From JAILLW01 sp045629045 (GTDB lineage: Bacteria > Bacillota > Clostridia > Lachnospirales > Lachnospiraceae): DNA of 64,000 bases. The position numbers and the translations under genes are program-made. The stretch's first letter is position 1, and every line of letters starts with the position of its first letter. Positions 35,358 through 44,171 of the stretch are shown in pieces. The notes under the pieces are model-generated. The model was given only the letters and a program-made list of their open reading frames with translations. It made no database searches and had not been told where the DNA came from. The stretch is taken from contig JAZQQM010000027.1 in NCBI GenBank assembly GCA_045629045.1, positions 1 to 64,000 on the forward strand, in the 5' to 3' direction.

Positions 35358-35864
35358 ATGGATGACTTATTAAAGGTTGGAATTATTACATCGACACACG
35401 GCATCAAGGGAGAAGTTAAGGTTTATCCCACTACCGATGATATGCGTCGTTTTAAGAAACTTAAGACGGTATTTCTTGATAATACAAAAGAAAGGATTAG
35501 TCTTAATATTGAATCGGTCAAATTCTTCAAACAGTTTGTTATTCTGAAATTTGAAGGAATTGACAGTATTAATGATGTTGAAAAATATAAAAGCAGAGAA
35601 CTTTTTGTTGATAGAAAGAATGCAGTAAAGCTATATAAAGATGAGTATTTTATTGCTGATCTGATAGGGCTTAAGGTATTAAGCGATGACAATAAATATG
35701 AGGGCGTTGTAACAGACGTGCTTTCGGGAAGCGCCAATGATGTTTATGTTATTGATATAAATGGTAAAGAAGTAATGCTTCCGGCTATTAAGGAATGCAT
35801 TTTAAATGTTGATATGGATGAAAAGGTTATATCTTTTCACATGATGGATGGGTTGCTTGATTAA
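35358..35864 (+). CDS. rimM: ribosome maturation factor RimM
   Basis: A 168-residue RimM that binds uS19 and assists 30S head assembly. The N-terminus LLKVGIITSTHGIKGEVKVYP is the family hallmark, and a PRC-barrel domain forms the second half. The ATG at 35358 is used because the in-frame TTG at 35322 is inside the terminator loop. The ribosome site is weak (GTGAG). The stop overlaps trmD (TAATG). Confidence 0.95.
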   Translation: MDDLLKVGIITSTHGIKGEVKVYPTTDDMRRFKKLKTVFLDNTKERISLNIESVKFFKQFVILKFEGIDSINDVEKYKSRELFVDRKNAVKLYKDEYFIADLIGLKVLSDDNKYEGVVTDVLSGSANDVYVIDINGKEVMLPAIKECILNVDMDEKVISFHMMDGLLD

Positions 35865-36649
35865 TGGTATTTGATGTTTTGACATTATTCCCGGAGATGA
35901 TTGAAAATTCGTTTAATCACAGTATTACGGGAAGGGCCCTAAAGGAAGGCCTGATAAAACTTAATACAGTAAATATCAGGGATTATACGGAAGATAAGCA
36001 TAACAGTGTTGACGATTATCCTTACGGCGGCGGTGCGGGAATGCTAATGCAGGCGCAGCCTGTATATGATGCTTATAAAAGCATAAATGCCAAAGAGGGG
36101 ACACGGGTTTTGTACATGAGTCCGGTAGGAGTTCCTTTTGATCAAAAAATAGCAAGCGAACTGGCTAAAGAGGAAGAAATTATAATTTTGTGCGGACACT
36201 ATGAGGGCATAGATGAACGTGTAATAGATAAAATAGTTACGGACAGAATTTCCATAGGGGATTATGTATTAACCGGCGGTGAATTACCGGCGCTTGTGGT
36301 TATGGATACAATAACACGACTGGTACCCGGTGTACTTGGAAATGAAGTTTCATCGGTAACGGAAAGCTTTGATGATGATTTACTTGAATATCCTCAATAT
36401 TCAAGACCTGAAGAGTGGGAAGGAATGAAAGTCCCATCGATTTTACTTTCGGGAGATCATAAAAAAGTTGATGAATGGAGACTTGAGGAATCTATTGAAA
36501 GAACAAAGAAATTACGCCCTGATTTATATGAGAAATGGGCAGCTTCGCATGAAGAATATTTCGCAATGAAAGAAAAGAAACGTCTTAAAGCAGAACAAAA
36601 GGCTAAAAAGCTTGAAAAAAAACTTGCTAACTTTAAAAAGATGTGCTAA
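35864..36649 (+). CDS. trmD: tRNA (guanine37-N1)-methyltransferase
   Basis: A 261-residue SPOUT methyltransferase making m1G37 in tRNAs read next to the anticodon, which prevents frameshifts. The knotted SAM site shows GHYEGIDERVI and IGDYVLTGGELPA. The C-terminal roughly 20 residues are an extra Lys-rich tail. It is coupled to rimM by a one-base overlap. Confidence 0.97.
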   Translation: MVFDVLTLFPEMIENSFNHSITGRALKEGLIKLNTVNIRDYTEDKHNSVDDYPYGGGAGMLMQAQPVYDAYKSINAKEGTRVLYMSPVGVPFDQKIASELAKEEEIIILCGHYEGIDERVIDKIVTDRISIGDYVLTGGELPALVVMDTITRLVPGVLGNEVSSVTESFDDDLLEYPQYSRPEEWEGMKVPSILLSGDHKKVDEWRLEESIERTKKLRPDLYEKWAASHEEYFAMKEKKRLKAEQKAKKLEKKLANFKKMC

Positions 36650-36743
36650 ATTACTAATGTTGTCTAAAAACGTGATGGTCCTCTGGTATTTATACGTATG
36701 AACGTCTGAAGTTTTAGTGTAGACTCACAGAAAGGAAGAAAAG

Positions 36744-37085
36744 ATGAGCGATATTATCAGAGAAATCGAAAACGAAGCCTTAAAAGAGGTAAATGAGTTT
36801 AATGTTGGCGATACTGTTAAGGTATACGGCAAGATTAAGGAAGGTAACAGAGAAAGAATTCAGGTATTCGAAGGTACAGTATTAAAGAGACAGGGTACCG
36901 GCGCAAGAGAAACATTTACAGTTCGTAAGACATCTAACGGTGTCGGCGTTGAAAAGACATGGCCTGTATATTCTCCCCTTGTAGAAAAGGTAGAAGTAGT
37001 AAGAAAAGGTAAGGTTCGCCGTGCTAAGCTTACATACTTAAGAAATCGTGTAGGTAAGTCTGCAAAGGTTAAGGAATCTAAATAA
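36744..37085 (+). CDS. rplS: 50S ribosomal protein bL19
   Basis: A 113-residue bL19 that sits at the 30S-50S interface. Motifs GDTVKVYGKIKEGNRERIQ and FEGTVLKRQGTG are typical. It has a 94-base leader after trmD, which may hold regulatory structure but shows no confident motif. It ends at a strong terminator. Confidence 0.97.
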   Translation: MSDIIREIENEALKEVNEFNVGDTVKVYGKIKEGNRERIQVFEGTVLKRQGTGARETFTVRKTSNGVGVEKTWPVYSPLVEKVEVVRKGKVRRAKLTYLRNRVGKSAKVKESK

Positions 37086-37100
37086 TTAATCGGACGGATT

Positions 37101-37130
37101 AGGGATTTGCGATTGCAAATCCCTTTTTTT
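37101..37130 (+). terminator. terminator after rplS
   Basis: A 10-bp perfect stem AGGGATTTGC/GCAAATCCCT (loop GATT) runs into seven T. Confidence 0.95.
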
Positions 37131-37142
37131 GTTCATGGGAAA

Positions 37143-37172
37143 TTAGCAAATAACCTGTATTTATGATAAAAT
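37143..37172 (+). promoter_or_regulatory. extended -10 promoter before lepB
   Basis: TGATAAAAT (TG at 37164-37165, TAAAAT at 37167-37172) with a poor -35, TTAGCA, 18 bases upstream. It would drive lepB-rbgA-lepB. Confidence 0.45.
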
Positions 37173-37203
37173 ATCTTGGATTGTTTTTTGCTTCGGAGTA
37201 TGT

Positions 37204-37788
37204 ATGAGAAGAAATAAAGGATTAACATTTGTAGATAAGAAAAAAGTATTCTCCAGAGAACTGGTAAGAGAAATATTTGTTACCGCATTTTATTGCGTTG
37301 CGGGAATAGTAATTGCAATTGTTTTGGTAGTGGCATTCGGAATGAAGACTCCCGTTATAGGTATTTCAATGACACCCGGTCTGGCTAATTCCCAGGAAGT
37401 ATTAATTGACAGATTTGCTTTTAAACTTGTTACATTATCAAGAAACGATATTGTATGTTTTTATCCAAAGGGAAACGAAAACTCACATATATATGTTAAA
37501 AGAATTATAGGTATGCCGGGGGAAACCGTTCAGATCAAGGACGGATATGTTTATATTAACGGTGTAAGACTCCTTGAGGATGAGCAGTTTGATAAGATTG
37601 AAGATCCGGGAGATGCGGAGTCTCCTTTTGTACTTGGTGCCAATGAATATTTTGTTTTAGGTGACAACCGTAATAATTCCGAAGATTCACGAAACGGAAA
37701 TATAGGCGCTGTTAATTTGGATACAATAGTAGGTAAGGCTTGGTTTAAGTTAAGCATTAATGATAATAAGTTTGGTTTTATAAAGTAG
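37204..37788 (+). CDS. lepB: type I signal peptidase (first copy)
   Basis: A 194-residue membrane serine protease that removes signal peptides from exported proteins. One transmembrane helix (about 24-46) is followed by the catalytic Ser55 in GISMTPG and the general base Lys99 in IYVKRIIGMPGE. LGDNRNNSEDSR is the C-terminal family motif. It is paired with rbgA (seven bases) and a second lepB. Confidence 0.93.
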   Translation: MRRNKGLTFVDKKKVFSRELVREIFVTAFYCVAGIVIAIVLVVAFGMKTPVIGISMTPGLANSQEVLIDRFAFKLVTLSRNDIVCFYPKGNENSHIYVKRIIGMPGETVQIKDGYVYINGVRLLEDEQFDKIEDPGDAESPFVLGANEYFVLGDNRNNSEDSRNGNIGAVNLDTIVGKAWFKLSINDNKFGFIK

Positions 37789-37795
37789 GTAGGTT

Positions 37796-38641
37796 ATGAA
37801 TTATCAATGGTATCCCGGGCATATGACGAAGGCAGTTCGCCAGATGCAGGAAGACATTAAACTGATAGATTTGGTGATAGAAGTTATTGATGCAAGAATT
37901 CCGATTAGTTCAAGGAATCCGGATATCGATAAACTGGCTGCAAACAAATCTAGAGTAATCATTATGAATAAATCCGATTTGTCGGACCCCAAAACGAATG
38001 CCCTTTGGAAAACTCATTTTGAGGACAGCGGAATATACGTTTTGGAGGCGGATTCACGAAACGGCAAATCCCTTAATAAATTAAATGATTTAATTAAGCA
38101 ATCATGTGCTCAAAAGATAGAAAGAGATCGGAAAAGGGGAATTATTAACAGACCCCTTAGAGCCATGGTTGTGGGAATTCCCAATGTGGGAAAATCAACT
38201 TTTATTAATTCCTTTGCGGGAAAAGCATGTGCAAAGACCGGCAATAAACCCGGTGTAACCAAAGGAAAACAATGGATTAAGCTTAACAAGAACTTGGAAT
38301 TACTTGATACTCCCGGTATATTGTGGCCTAAATTTGATTCCCCCGAAGTTGGAGAGCATTTGGCGTTAATCGGTTCGATTAATGATGAAATTATTAATCT
38401 TGATGAACTGTGTATAAGCGGTATAAGGTTTCTGATTGATGAATATCCTGCATTATTAAAAGACAGATATTCTTCGGAACTTGATTATAATAAAAAAGAA
38501 TACGAAATTCTTGAAGATATGGCATTAAGCCGCAATCTTATTGCTAAAGGCGGCGTGGCGGATACCGACAGAATGGCTTCTATGTTTTTGGATGATTTAA
38601 GAAGCGGCAAAATCGGCAGGGTATCAATAGAAAAGCCATAA
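37796..38641 (+). CDS. rbgA: ribosome biogenesis GTPase RbgA (YlqF)
   Basis: A 281-residue circularly permuted GTPase: the G4 motif IMNKSDL comes first, then G1 VVGIPNVGKSTFINS, then DTPGIL. RbgA is needed for late 50S assembly in Firmicutes (uL16 and bL27/bL36 incorporation). A C-terminal RNA-binding domain occupies about 190-281. It is located between rplS and rnhB, as in Bacillus. Confidence 0.95.
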   Translation: MNYQWYPGHMTKAVRQMQEDIKLIDLVIEVIDARIPISSRNPDIDKLAANKSRVIIMNKSDLSDPKTNALWKTHFEDSGIYVLEADSRNGKSLNKLNDLIKQSCAQKIERDRKRGIINRPLRAMVVGIPNVGKSTFINSFAGKACAKTGNKPGVTKGKQWIKLNKNLELLDTPGILWPKFDSPEVGEHLALIGSINDEIINLDELCISGIRFLIDEYPALLKDRYSSELDYNKKEYEILEDMALSRNLIAKGGVADTDRMASMFLDDLRSGKIGRVSIEKP

Positions 38642-38650
38642 GGAGTTATT

Positions 38651-39190
38651 GTGAACAGAAGTGTTAAAAAATTTTTGCTGATCAGTTTATATTTTTTGCT
38701 GGTACTAGTCTGTGTATATCTGTTTATTACCTATGTTGGTCAAAGGGTGGCAGTTATCGGCTGCTCAATGGAACCTACTCTTAAAGAAGAGGACCATTTG
38801 CTGGTGGACAAACTTTCTTACAGATTCAGTGAACCCGAAAGATACGATATTGTAGTGTTTCCATATATTTATGAAAAAAACACATTCTATGTAAAACGTA
38901 TAATAGGCCTTCCGGGAGAAACAGTTTACATTGACGATGCAGGTCAGATATTTATAGATGGCGAACTTCTGGAAGAAGGATACGGTAAAGAAGTCATAAG
39001 AAATCCGGGCAGAGCGTATGAACCGATTACGCTTAAGGATGATGAATACTTTGTATTGGGAGATAACAGAAATGATTCTTCGGATTCAAGAGATCCAAAT
39101 GTAGGCAATTTAAAACGTTCAAAAATTACGGGAAAAGCTTTTATGAGAATATATCCCTTTGATTCTATGGGGATGATTAAACATCATTAG
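38651..39190 (+). CDS. lepB: type I signal peptidase (second copy)
   Basis: A 179-residue paralogue of the first signal peptidase, starting at GTG with AAGGAG upstream. The transmembrane helix is at about 7-29; Ser39 in GCSMEPT and Lys82 in YVKRIIGLPGE are the catalytic dyad; LGDNRNDSSDSR is present. It is clearly diverged from the 37204 copy, so the two may differ in substrates. Confidence 0.92.
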   Translation: MNRSVKKFLLISLYFLLVLVCVYLFITYVGQRVAVIGCSMEPTLKEEDHLLVDKLSYRFSEPERYDIVVFPYIYEKNTFYVKRIIGLPGETVYIDDAGQIFIDGELLEEGYGKEVIRNPGRAYEPITLKDDEYFVLGDNRNDSSDSRDPNVGNLKRSKITGKAFMRIYPFDSMGMIKHH

Positions 39191-39225
39191 TATATTTATA
39201 TTTTTAATATTTACGGGAGTTTATT

Positions 39226-39984
39226 GTGGCAAAAAGTATAAATGAGATAAAAGAAGAATTACAAAATACTAAGATTGATGCATTATCAGATTTTATTAAA
39301 GAATATGAATCGGATGACAGAAAACAGGTAATTGCGCTTGTTAACAGAGCTTCTAAAAATATTGAGGCATATAATAAAGAACTTCTTCGAATCGAAAAAA
39401 TGAAGGAATACGAAAAGAAATATTCTGATTATGAGTACATTTGCGGTATTGATGAAGTGGGAAGGGGGCCGTTGGCAGGACCTGTAGTTACAGGCGCTGT
39501 AATACTGCCTAAAGATTGTGACATTTTGTATCTAAATGATTCGAAGCAATTGTCCGAAAAGAAAAGAGAAGAGTTATATGATGTAATCATGGAAAAAGCA
39601 GTTGCTGTATCCGTTGGATATAATTCTCCCGAAAGAATTGATGAAATTAATATCCTGCAGGCAACCCTGGAAGCATTTGAACAGTCTATCGAAAAGATGG
39701 AACCCAAACCGACATTATTGCTGAATGATGCGGTTAAGCTTCCTCATATAAGTATTCCTCAAGTGCCGATTATAAAGGGAGATGCCAAAAGTATTTCGAT
39801 TGCGGCCGCAAGTATTGTGGCAAAAGTCACAAGAGACAGGCTTATGGTTAAATATGATGAAATTTATCCCGAATATGGATTTGCATCAAATAAGGGATAC
39901 GGAAGTGCGTCTCATATCGAGGCCATTAAAAAATACGGACCGACGCCAATACACAGGAGGTCTTTTATAGGTAATTTTGTATGA
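39226..39984 (+). CDS. rnhB: ribonuclease HII
   Basis: A 252-residue RNase H2-type enzyme that removes ribonucleotides and primers from DNA. The catalytic DE pair is Asp76-Glu77 in GIDEVGRGPLAGP. An N-terminal extension of about 70 residues, helical, resembles the substrate-binding region of some Bacillota forms. It starts at GTG with GGGAG seven bases upstream. It overlaps the next gene by four bases. Confidence 0.95.
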   Translation: MAKSINEIKEELQNTKIDALSDFIKEYESDDRKQVIALVNRASKNIEAYNKELLRIEKMKEYEKKYSDYEYICGIDEVGRGPLAGPVVTGAVILPKDCDILYLNDSKQLSEKKREELYDVIMEKAVAVSVGYNSPERIDEINILQATLEAFEQSIEKMEPKPTLLLNDAVKLPHISIPQVPIIKGDAKSISIAAASIVAKVTRDRLMVKYDEIYPEYGFASNKGYGSASHIEAIKKYGPTPIHRRSFIGNFV

Positions 39985-41606
39985 ACATAAACAGTATTGT
40001 AAATCAGATTAATACTGCAAATATTTCAGGTGATTCCAATTCGGATATTACCGTAAGTTCTGATGCAAAATTATCAATGATAGAGCAAAGCCTCCAAAAC
40101 GGCTTTGATATTCTTAATTCCTTAAGTGTCGGAAGCACAATCACAGGCAAAATCATAATGAGTGAAGAAGATATGATTTTGCTATCTCTTGGATCGAACA
40201 AACTGATAGAAGCTAAGGTATCTTCGGACATCATCCCGAAGGAAGGTCAGTTGATGACATTCCTTGTTAATAGTAATTCTTCAAAAAATATATCTTTGTC
40301 CCCAATGTTCGTAAACACGAATACAGATTCAAACATTTCGGCCGCACTTAAAAATGCGGGACTTCCGGACAATCCCAAAATGCAGTATATGGTAAAGGCG
40401 ATGATGGAAGAAGGACTTCCCATAAGTAAAGAATCATTATTTGCCATGAATAAGCAGATTAATGAATTACCGGAATACGATCCCAAAATATTGGCGGCCA
40501 TGAAAAGACTCGATATACCGATTAATCAGAGTATGGTTTCACAGTTCGGAAATTATCTGAATTATGAGCATCAGATTACTTCTTCCCTTGAGGATGTATC
40601 CGATGCCTTTACTCAGTCTGTGTCTGTTTTGTCCGAAAATGAAAATATATCATCAACCGAAATTCTGACATTTGCAAAGGATGTTATTGAAAATCTGTTT
40701 GCAAAAGATGCTTTTGAAGTAAATGAAGAAGTTCAAAAGGATATGGGGGGATTTTCGGAAAAAGAAGGTGTATCGAATTTTGAATCATCAACAAATGTTA
40801 TGGAGGCCGAGCCTGAATCCGATTCGGATTCAAATTCAAATATTACAGAATTTGTAAAGGCTAATCAAACATTTAAAAATACGATTAACGGTCTGCTGAC
40901 GGACATTGATAATTTGATTAATGATAAAATTCCGGAAAATGAAAAAAACAGGCTGACTCATGATGTTATAAGTTTGTTGAAGGATGACGACTTTAAAGAG
41001 GCTTTTAAAGAAACGTTAAAGGAAAAATTCCTGCTAAAACCTGAAGATGTTTCTCAAAAGGATAATATATCGTCCCTGTATGAAAGACTTAATACACAAA
41101 TAAAGTCCCTGACGGGTTCCCTTACGGCAAACTCGTTAAACAATACTCCACTGGGAGAAGCGGTTAATAATATTAATAACAATTTGAACTTTATGAATGA
41201 GCTTAATCAAACATTCAATTATGTTCAAATACCGCTTAAGCTTAATAATAAAGATGCAAGCGGCGAATTGTGCGTATATACAAATAGAAAGTCACTTGCC
41301 CAAAAGGACGGTAATGTAACGGCTCTTCTTCATCTTGACATGGACAACCTCGGTCCTGTGGATGTACATGTTATGATGAATGAAGCTAAAAATGTTAAGA
41401 CCAAATTTGTGCTTAAAGATGATGCGTCACTTGATTTGATTGCCGCTAACATAGATATTCTGAATAAACGTTTGGAAAACAGAGGTTATTCCATGAGCAG
41501 TGAATTTGTTACAAAGGATGATAGCAAATCCGTGTTTGAAACCATGATAGAAGGTTCGAAAAATATATCGGTAATATCAACCAGTTCGTTTGATGCAAAG
41601 GCGTAA
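39981..41606 (+). CDS. FliK-like protein (YlqG position)
   Basis: A 541-residue soluble, Asn/Ser/Asp-rich protein. The C-terminal part (about 400-500), with TALLHLDMDNLGPVDVHVMM, resembles the FliK C-terminal (Flg_hook) domain that switches flagellar export. The long N-terminal part has no recognisable domain. It precedes a FlhB-C-terminal-like gene, the natural partner of FliK, outside any flagellar operon and in the same place where Bacillus has ylqG-ylqH. Its function is not established. Confidence 0.6.
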   Translation: MNINSIVNQINTANISGDSNSDITVSSDAKLSMIEQSLQNGFDILNSLSVGSTITGKIIMSEEDMILLSLGSNKLIEAKVSSDIIPKEGQLMTFLVNSNSSKNISLSPMFVNTNTDSNISAALKNAGLPDNPKMQYMVKAMMEEGLPISKESLFAMNKQINELPEYDPKILAAMKRLDIPINQSMVSQFGNYLNYEHQITSSLEDVSDAFTQSVSVLSENENISSTEILTFAKDVIENLFAKDAFEVNEEVQKDMGGFSEKEGVSNFESSTNVMEAEPESDSDSNSNITEFVKANQTFKNTINGLLTDIDNLINDKIPENEKNRLTHDVISLLKDDDFKEAFKETLKEKFLLKPEDVSQKDNISSLYERLNTQIKSLTGSLTANSLNNTPLGEAVNNINNNLNFMNELNQTFNYVQIPLKLNNKDASGELCVYTNRKSLAQKDGNVTALLHLDMDNLGPVDVHVMMNEAKNVKTKFVLKDDASLDLIAANIDILNKRLENRGYSMSSEFVTKDDSKSVFETMIEGSKNISVISTSSFDAKA

Positions 41607-41608
41607 TT

Positions 41609-41905
41609 ATGAAAGAGGAAAATAAAAAGATTAAAACAGCCGTAGCACTATCCTATGATCCGGACGAAGATGCGCCTAAAGTCATTGCGTCGGGAAAAGG
41701 AGCATTGGCTGACAGAATTATTGAAAAGGCAAAAGAAGCTAATGTTGCGGTACATCAGGATGATAAACTTGCCGATACTCTTTCAAAACTGGAAATCGGA
41801 GAACTGATTCCGCCGGAATTATATGAAGTGGTGGCTGAAATCCTGATATTTGTTGATGCTATGGATAAGGTAAAAGCTAAAATTGACAAGGCAAAGGGCG
41901 GATGA
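41609..41905 (+). CDS. FlhB C-terminal-domain-like protein (YlqH)
   Basis: A 98-residue protein matching the cytoplasmic C-terminal domain of FlhB/YscU export switches (AVALSYDPDEDAPKVIASGKG ... IPPELYEVVAEIL). The NPTH self-cleavage site, which in FlhB precedes this segment, is absent, so it is like the already-cleaved fragment alone. It has no membrane domain. It is two bases after the FliK-like gene and overlaps yraN (ATGA). Confidence 0.85.
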   Translation: MKEENKKIKTAVALSYDPDEDAPKVIASGKGALADRIIEKAKEANVAVHQDDKLADTLSKLEIGELIPPELYEVVAEILIFVDAMDKVKAKIDKAKGG

Positions 41906-42255
41906 ATAACAGACAACTTGGTAAGGACTATGAAGAAAAGGCCTGTACGTTGCTAAAGAATAAAGGCTATTTGATTTTGCAGAATAATTATGTTTGCAGA
42001 TTCGGCGAGATAGATATAATTGCAATTAAGGAAAATTATATTTGTTTTATAGAAGTAAAATACAGAAAAAATAACAGCTGCGGATATCCGGAAGAGGCAG
42101 TTAATATTTCAAAAAGAAAGAAAATATGTAAGACCTCACAGTTTTATATTTTTTCACATAAGCAATATTTGAATTATCAAATGCGTTTTGATGTGGTTTC
42201 CATTATGGGAGACGAAATTAAAATATATGAAAATGCATTTGATTTTGTATGCTGA
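41902..42255 (+). CDS. yraN: YraN/UPF0102 endonuclease-like protein
   Basis: A 117-residue restriction-endonuclease-like fold protein. Acidic residues in FGEIDIIA (Glu36, Asp38) and EVKYRK (Glu51, Lys53) match the D...ExK nuclease pattern. The role is unproven; the usual neighbour is rnhB, as here. Its start overlaps the previous gene by four bases. Confidence 0.9.
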   Translation: MNNRQLGKDYEEKACTLLKNKGYLILQNNYVCRFGEIDIIAIKENYICFIEVKYRKNNSCGYPEEAVNISKRKKICKTSQFYIFSHKQYLNYQMRFDVVSIMGDEIKIYENAFDFVC

Positions 42256-42257
42256 AA

Positions 42258-42272
42258 TTAAGAATTTCTTAA
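42258..42272 (+). promoter_or_regulatory. palindrome before the MORN gene
   Basis: TTAAGA-ATT-TCTTAA (42258-42272), a perfect inverted repeat in the 78-base gap between yraN and the MORN gene. It could be an operator; no convincing promoter hexamers were assigned. Confidence 0.3.
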
Positions 42273-42333
42273 GAATAATCATTATATATATTTAGAAATA
42301 TGGTAATAGAATAATACCCACAGAGGTGAAAAT

Positions 42334-43383
42334 ATGAAATTAAACGATGAATTTGAAGAAGATTATTTAAATGAAGATGATAATAAAAGTACGATGATTA
42401 AACTGATAATTGCGGTATGCGCACTTGCAATTATTGTAGTTGTGCTGATTATTTATATTCTTTCCGACAAGACAGAAGAATCGCCCAATGTGCTTCAGGA
42501 GGACATAATTGATTATTCAATGATTGAAGAACCGATTCCTACACCTGTGGCCCAAAGCGAAACTACCGTATATGACAAAAACGAACCCGAACCAACTCCT
42601 TTTCCTACTATGGAGCCTACACCAACGCCGAATATTGAGCCTACACCTGATGAATTTACAAATGTAGGACCGATTATGGAAGAAAAGGGTAAGAAGGATT
42701 ATTCAAAGATTAAGTTTGATATGAAGCGTAATCTTAAAGAAATGGAAAGCTATTTTGCAGAGGGCAATGAACAGGCATTGTGGGATTTATCACATCTTGA
42801 CCGATTTATTGCGATGTCATATTCCTTCAGAGACACTACGGATTACGGATACTACGGTGATGTGGATTCGGATGGTAAGCCTAACGGTAAAGGTATAGCG
42901 GTTTATGCAGACAACCAGTATTATTACGGCGACTGGCAGCATGGAAAAAGAAGCGGAAACGGTACATGGTATCATTATCATATACATAATGTAGATAATA
43001 CAAAGGATTATATTTCTTACGAACAGTATAACGGAGGCTTTTTAAACGATTTACCGAACGGAGAAGGCCAATTGCACTATTCGTATGTATATGAGAATCT
43101 GGCATCGAATACAGTATATTTAAATAATTACATTACCAACTTTAAAAACGGATACATCGACGGTCATGTTTATTGCACCTCGATAGATAAGGAAGGCAAT
43201 AATTCCGATTGGCAGGGGGAGGCAAAAAACGGAGAATTTGAGTATATTTCAGCCAGTGTGGATACTAAAAAAAGAGGACCGGTTCTTACCAATATAGAGA
43301 ACCCGGACAGCTGTTATTGGCTTAAGCTTACAGATAATAAAAATATAGGTGTATCCACATATATTTCCGAATACTTTAAGTAG
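42334..43383 (+). CDS. membrane-anchored MORN-repeat protein
   Basis: A 349-residue protein. A short acidic cytoplasmic N-terminus, a transmembrane helix at about 21-46, then a Pro/Thr/Glu linker (about 64-110, e.g. PTPFPTMEPTPTPNIEPTP) lead to a surface domain. That domain holds MORN-like repeats, YYYGDWQHGKRSGNGTWYH (about 190-208) and YNGGFLNDLPNGEGQLHYSY (about 232-251). MORN repeats mediate protein or membrane contacts and are rarer on bacterial surfaces. The function is unknown. AGAGGTG precedes the ATG. Confidence 0.65.
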   Translation: MKLNDEFEEDYLNEDDNKSTMIKLIIAVCALAIIVVVLIIYILSDKTEESPNVLQEDIIDYSMIEEPIPTPVAQSETTVYDKNEPEPTPFPTMEPTPTPNIEPTPDEFTNVGPIMEEKGKKDYSKIKFDMKRNLKEMESYFAEGNEQALWDLSHLDRFIAMSYSFRDTTDYGYYGDVDSDGKPNGKGIAVYADNQYYYGDWQHGKRSGNGTWYHYHIHNVDNTKDYISYEQYNGGFLNDLPNGEGQLHYSYVYENLASNTVYLNNYITNFKNGYIDGHVYCTSIDKEGNNSDWQGEAKNGEFEYISASVDTKKRGPVLTNIENPDSCYWLKLTDNKNIGVSTYISEYFK

Positions 43384-43488
43384 TACGACTAACTGTTTTT
43401 GATAACAATTTTATATAGAAATATAGGGCGCATTTTGTTAAAATATATAATAGCGTTTTCTAAAATATGGGTTATTTTGGAGGTTATT

Positions 43489-44163
43489 ATGGGTTGGTGT
43501 CCTAATTGCAAGTATGAATACAGAGAGGGTATCGAAGTTTGCTCCGATTGCGGTGCTAAACTGGTAGATGACCTCTCTTTAATTTCTGAAGAACAAAAGG
43601 AAGAAAATATTATTACTCCCGAGCAGTTAAAGTTTGCTTTTGATGAAGAACTTCAAGAGGAGCCGGCAATCGACCTTGGCGATGAAACATACGTAAATAA
43701 TGAGGAAAGAGCCGAAGACAATAAATCCAGTGCCTATACACTTTTGACAGTAGGAATTATTGGTCTTGTTGCAGTTGTATTGTTTTTCCTTAGAATCATA
43801 CCCAGTAATATGAACACCTCGGGAAGATATATGATTTCCGGAGTTATGGGAGTAATGTTTTTGTTATTCCTTATTATGGGGTTTGTTTCTCTTAAGAATT
43901 TTAAGTCATTTAAGCAAAAAGCTTATAAAGAGAATTACCTTACCGCCGAAATCAAGAAGTGGTGTTTAGAGAATATTTCAAAAGATAAAATTGATGAAAT
44001 GCTTGATAATGAATCCCTGTCTGATGAAGTCAAGTATTTTGGCAGATTCAATGAAGTAAAGAAGAGGATAAACAAGCAGTTTATGAATCTTAATGCATCT
44101 TATGTTGACAGGTTAATAGAAGAAATATATTCAGATATTTTTGAAAACGAAAAGGAAATATAA
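43489..44163 (+). CDS. zinc-ribbon membrane protein
   Basis: A 224-residue protein starting with a CxxC...CxxC zinc ribbon (CPNCKYEYREGIEVCSDCG), then an acidic linker, two transmembrane helices (about 85-105 and 117-137) and a cytoplasmic C-terminal helical domain. The function is unrecognised. ATG 43489 follows GGAGG; a longer frame from 43399 has no support. Confidence 0.6.
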   Translation: MGWCPNCKYEYREGIEVCSDCGAKLVDDLSLISEEQKEENIITPEQLKFAFDEELQEEPAIDLGDETYVNNEERAEDNKSSAYTLLTVGIIGLVAVVLFFLRIIPSNMNTSGRYMISGVMGVMFLLFLIMGFVSLKNFKSFKQKAYKENYLTAEIKKWCLENISKDKIDEMLDNESLSDEVKYFGRFNEVKKRINKQFMNLNASYVDRLIEEIYSDIFENEKEI

Positions 44164-44171
44164 ATCTGCTG

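Noticed and set aside
36650..36743. Possible bL19 leader RNA before rplS
   Set aside because: The length is suitable, but I could not identify the expected structure by eye.
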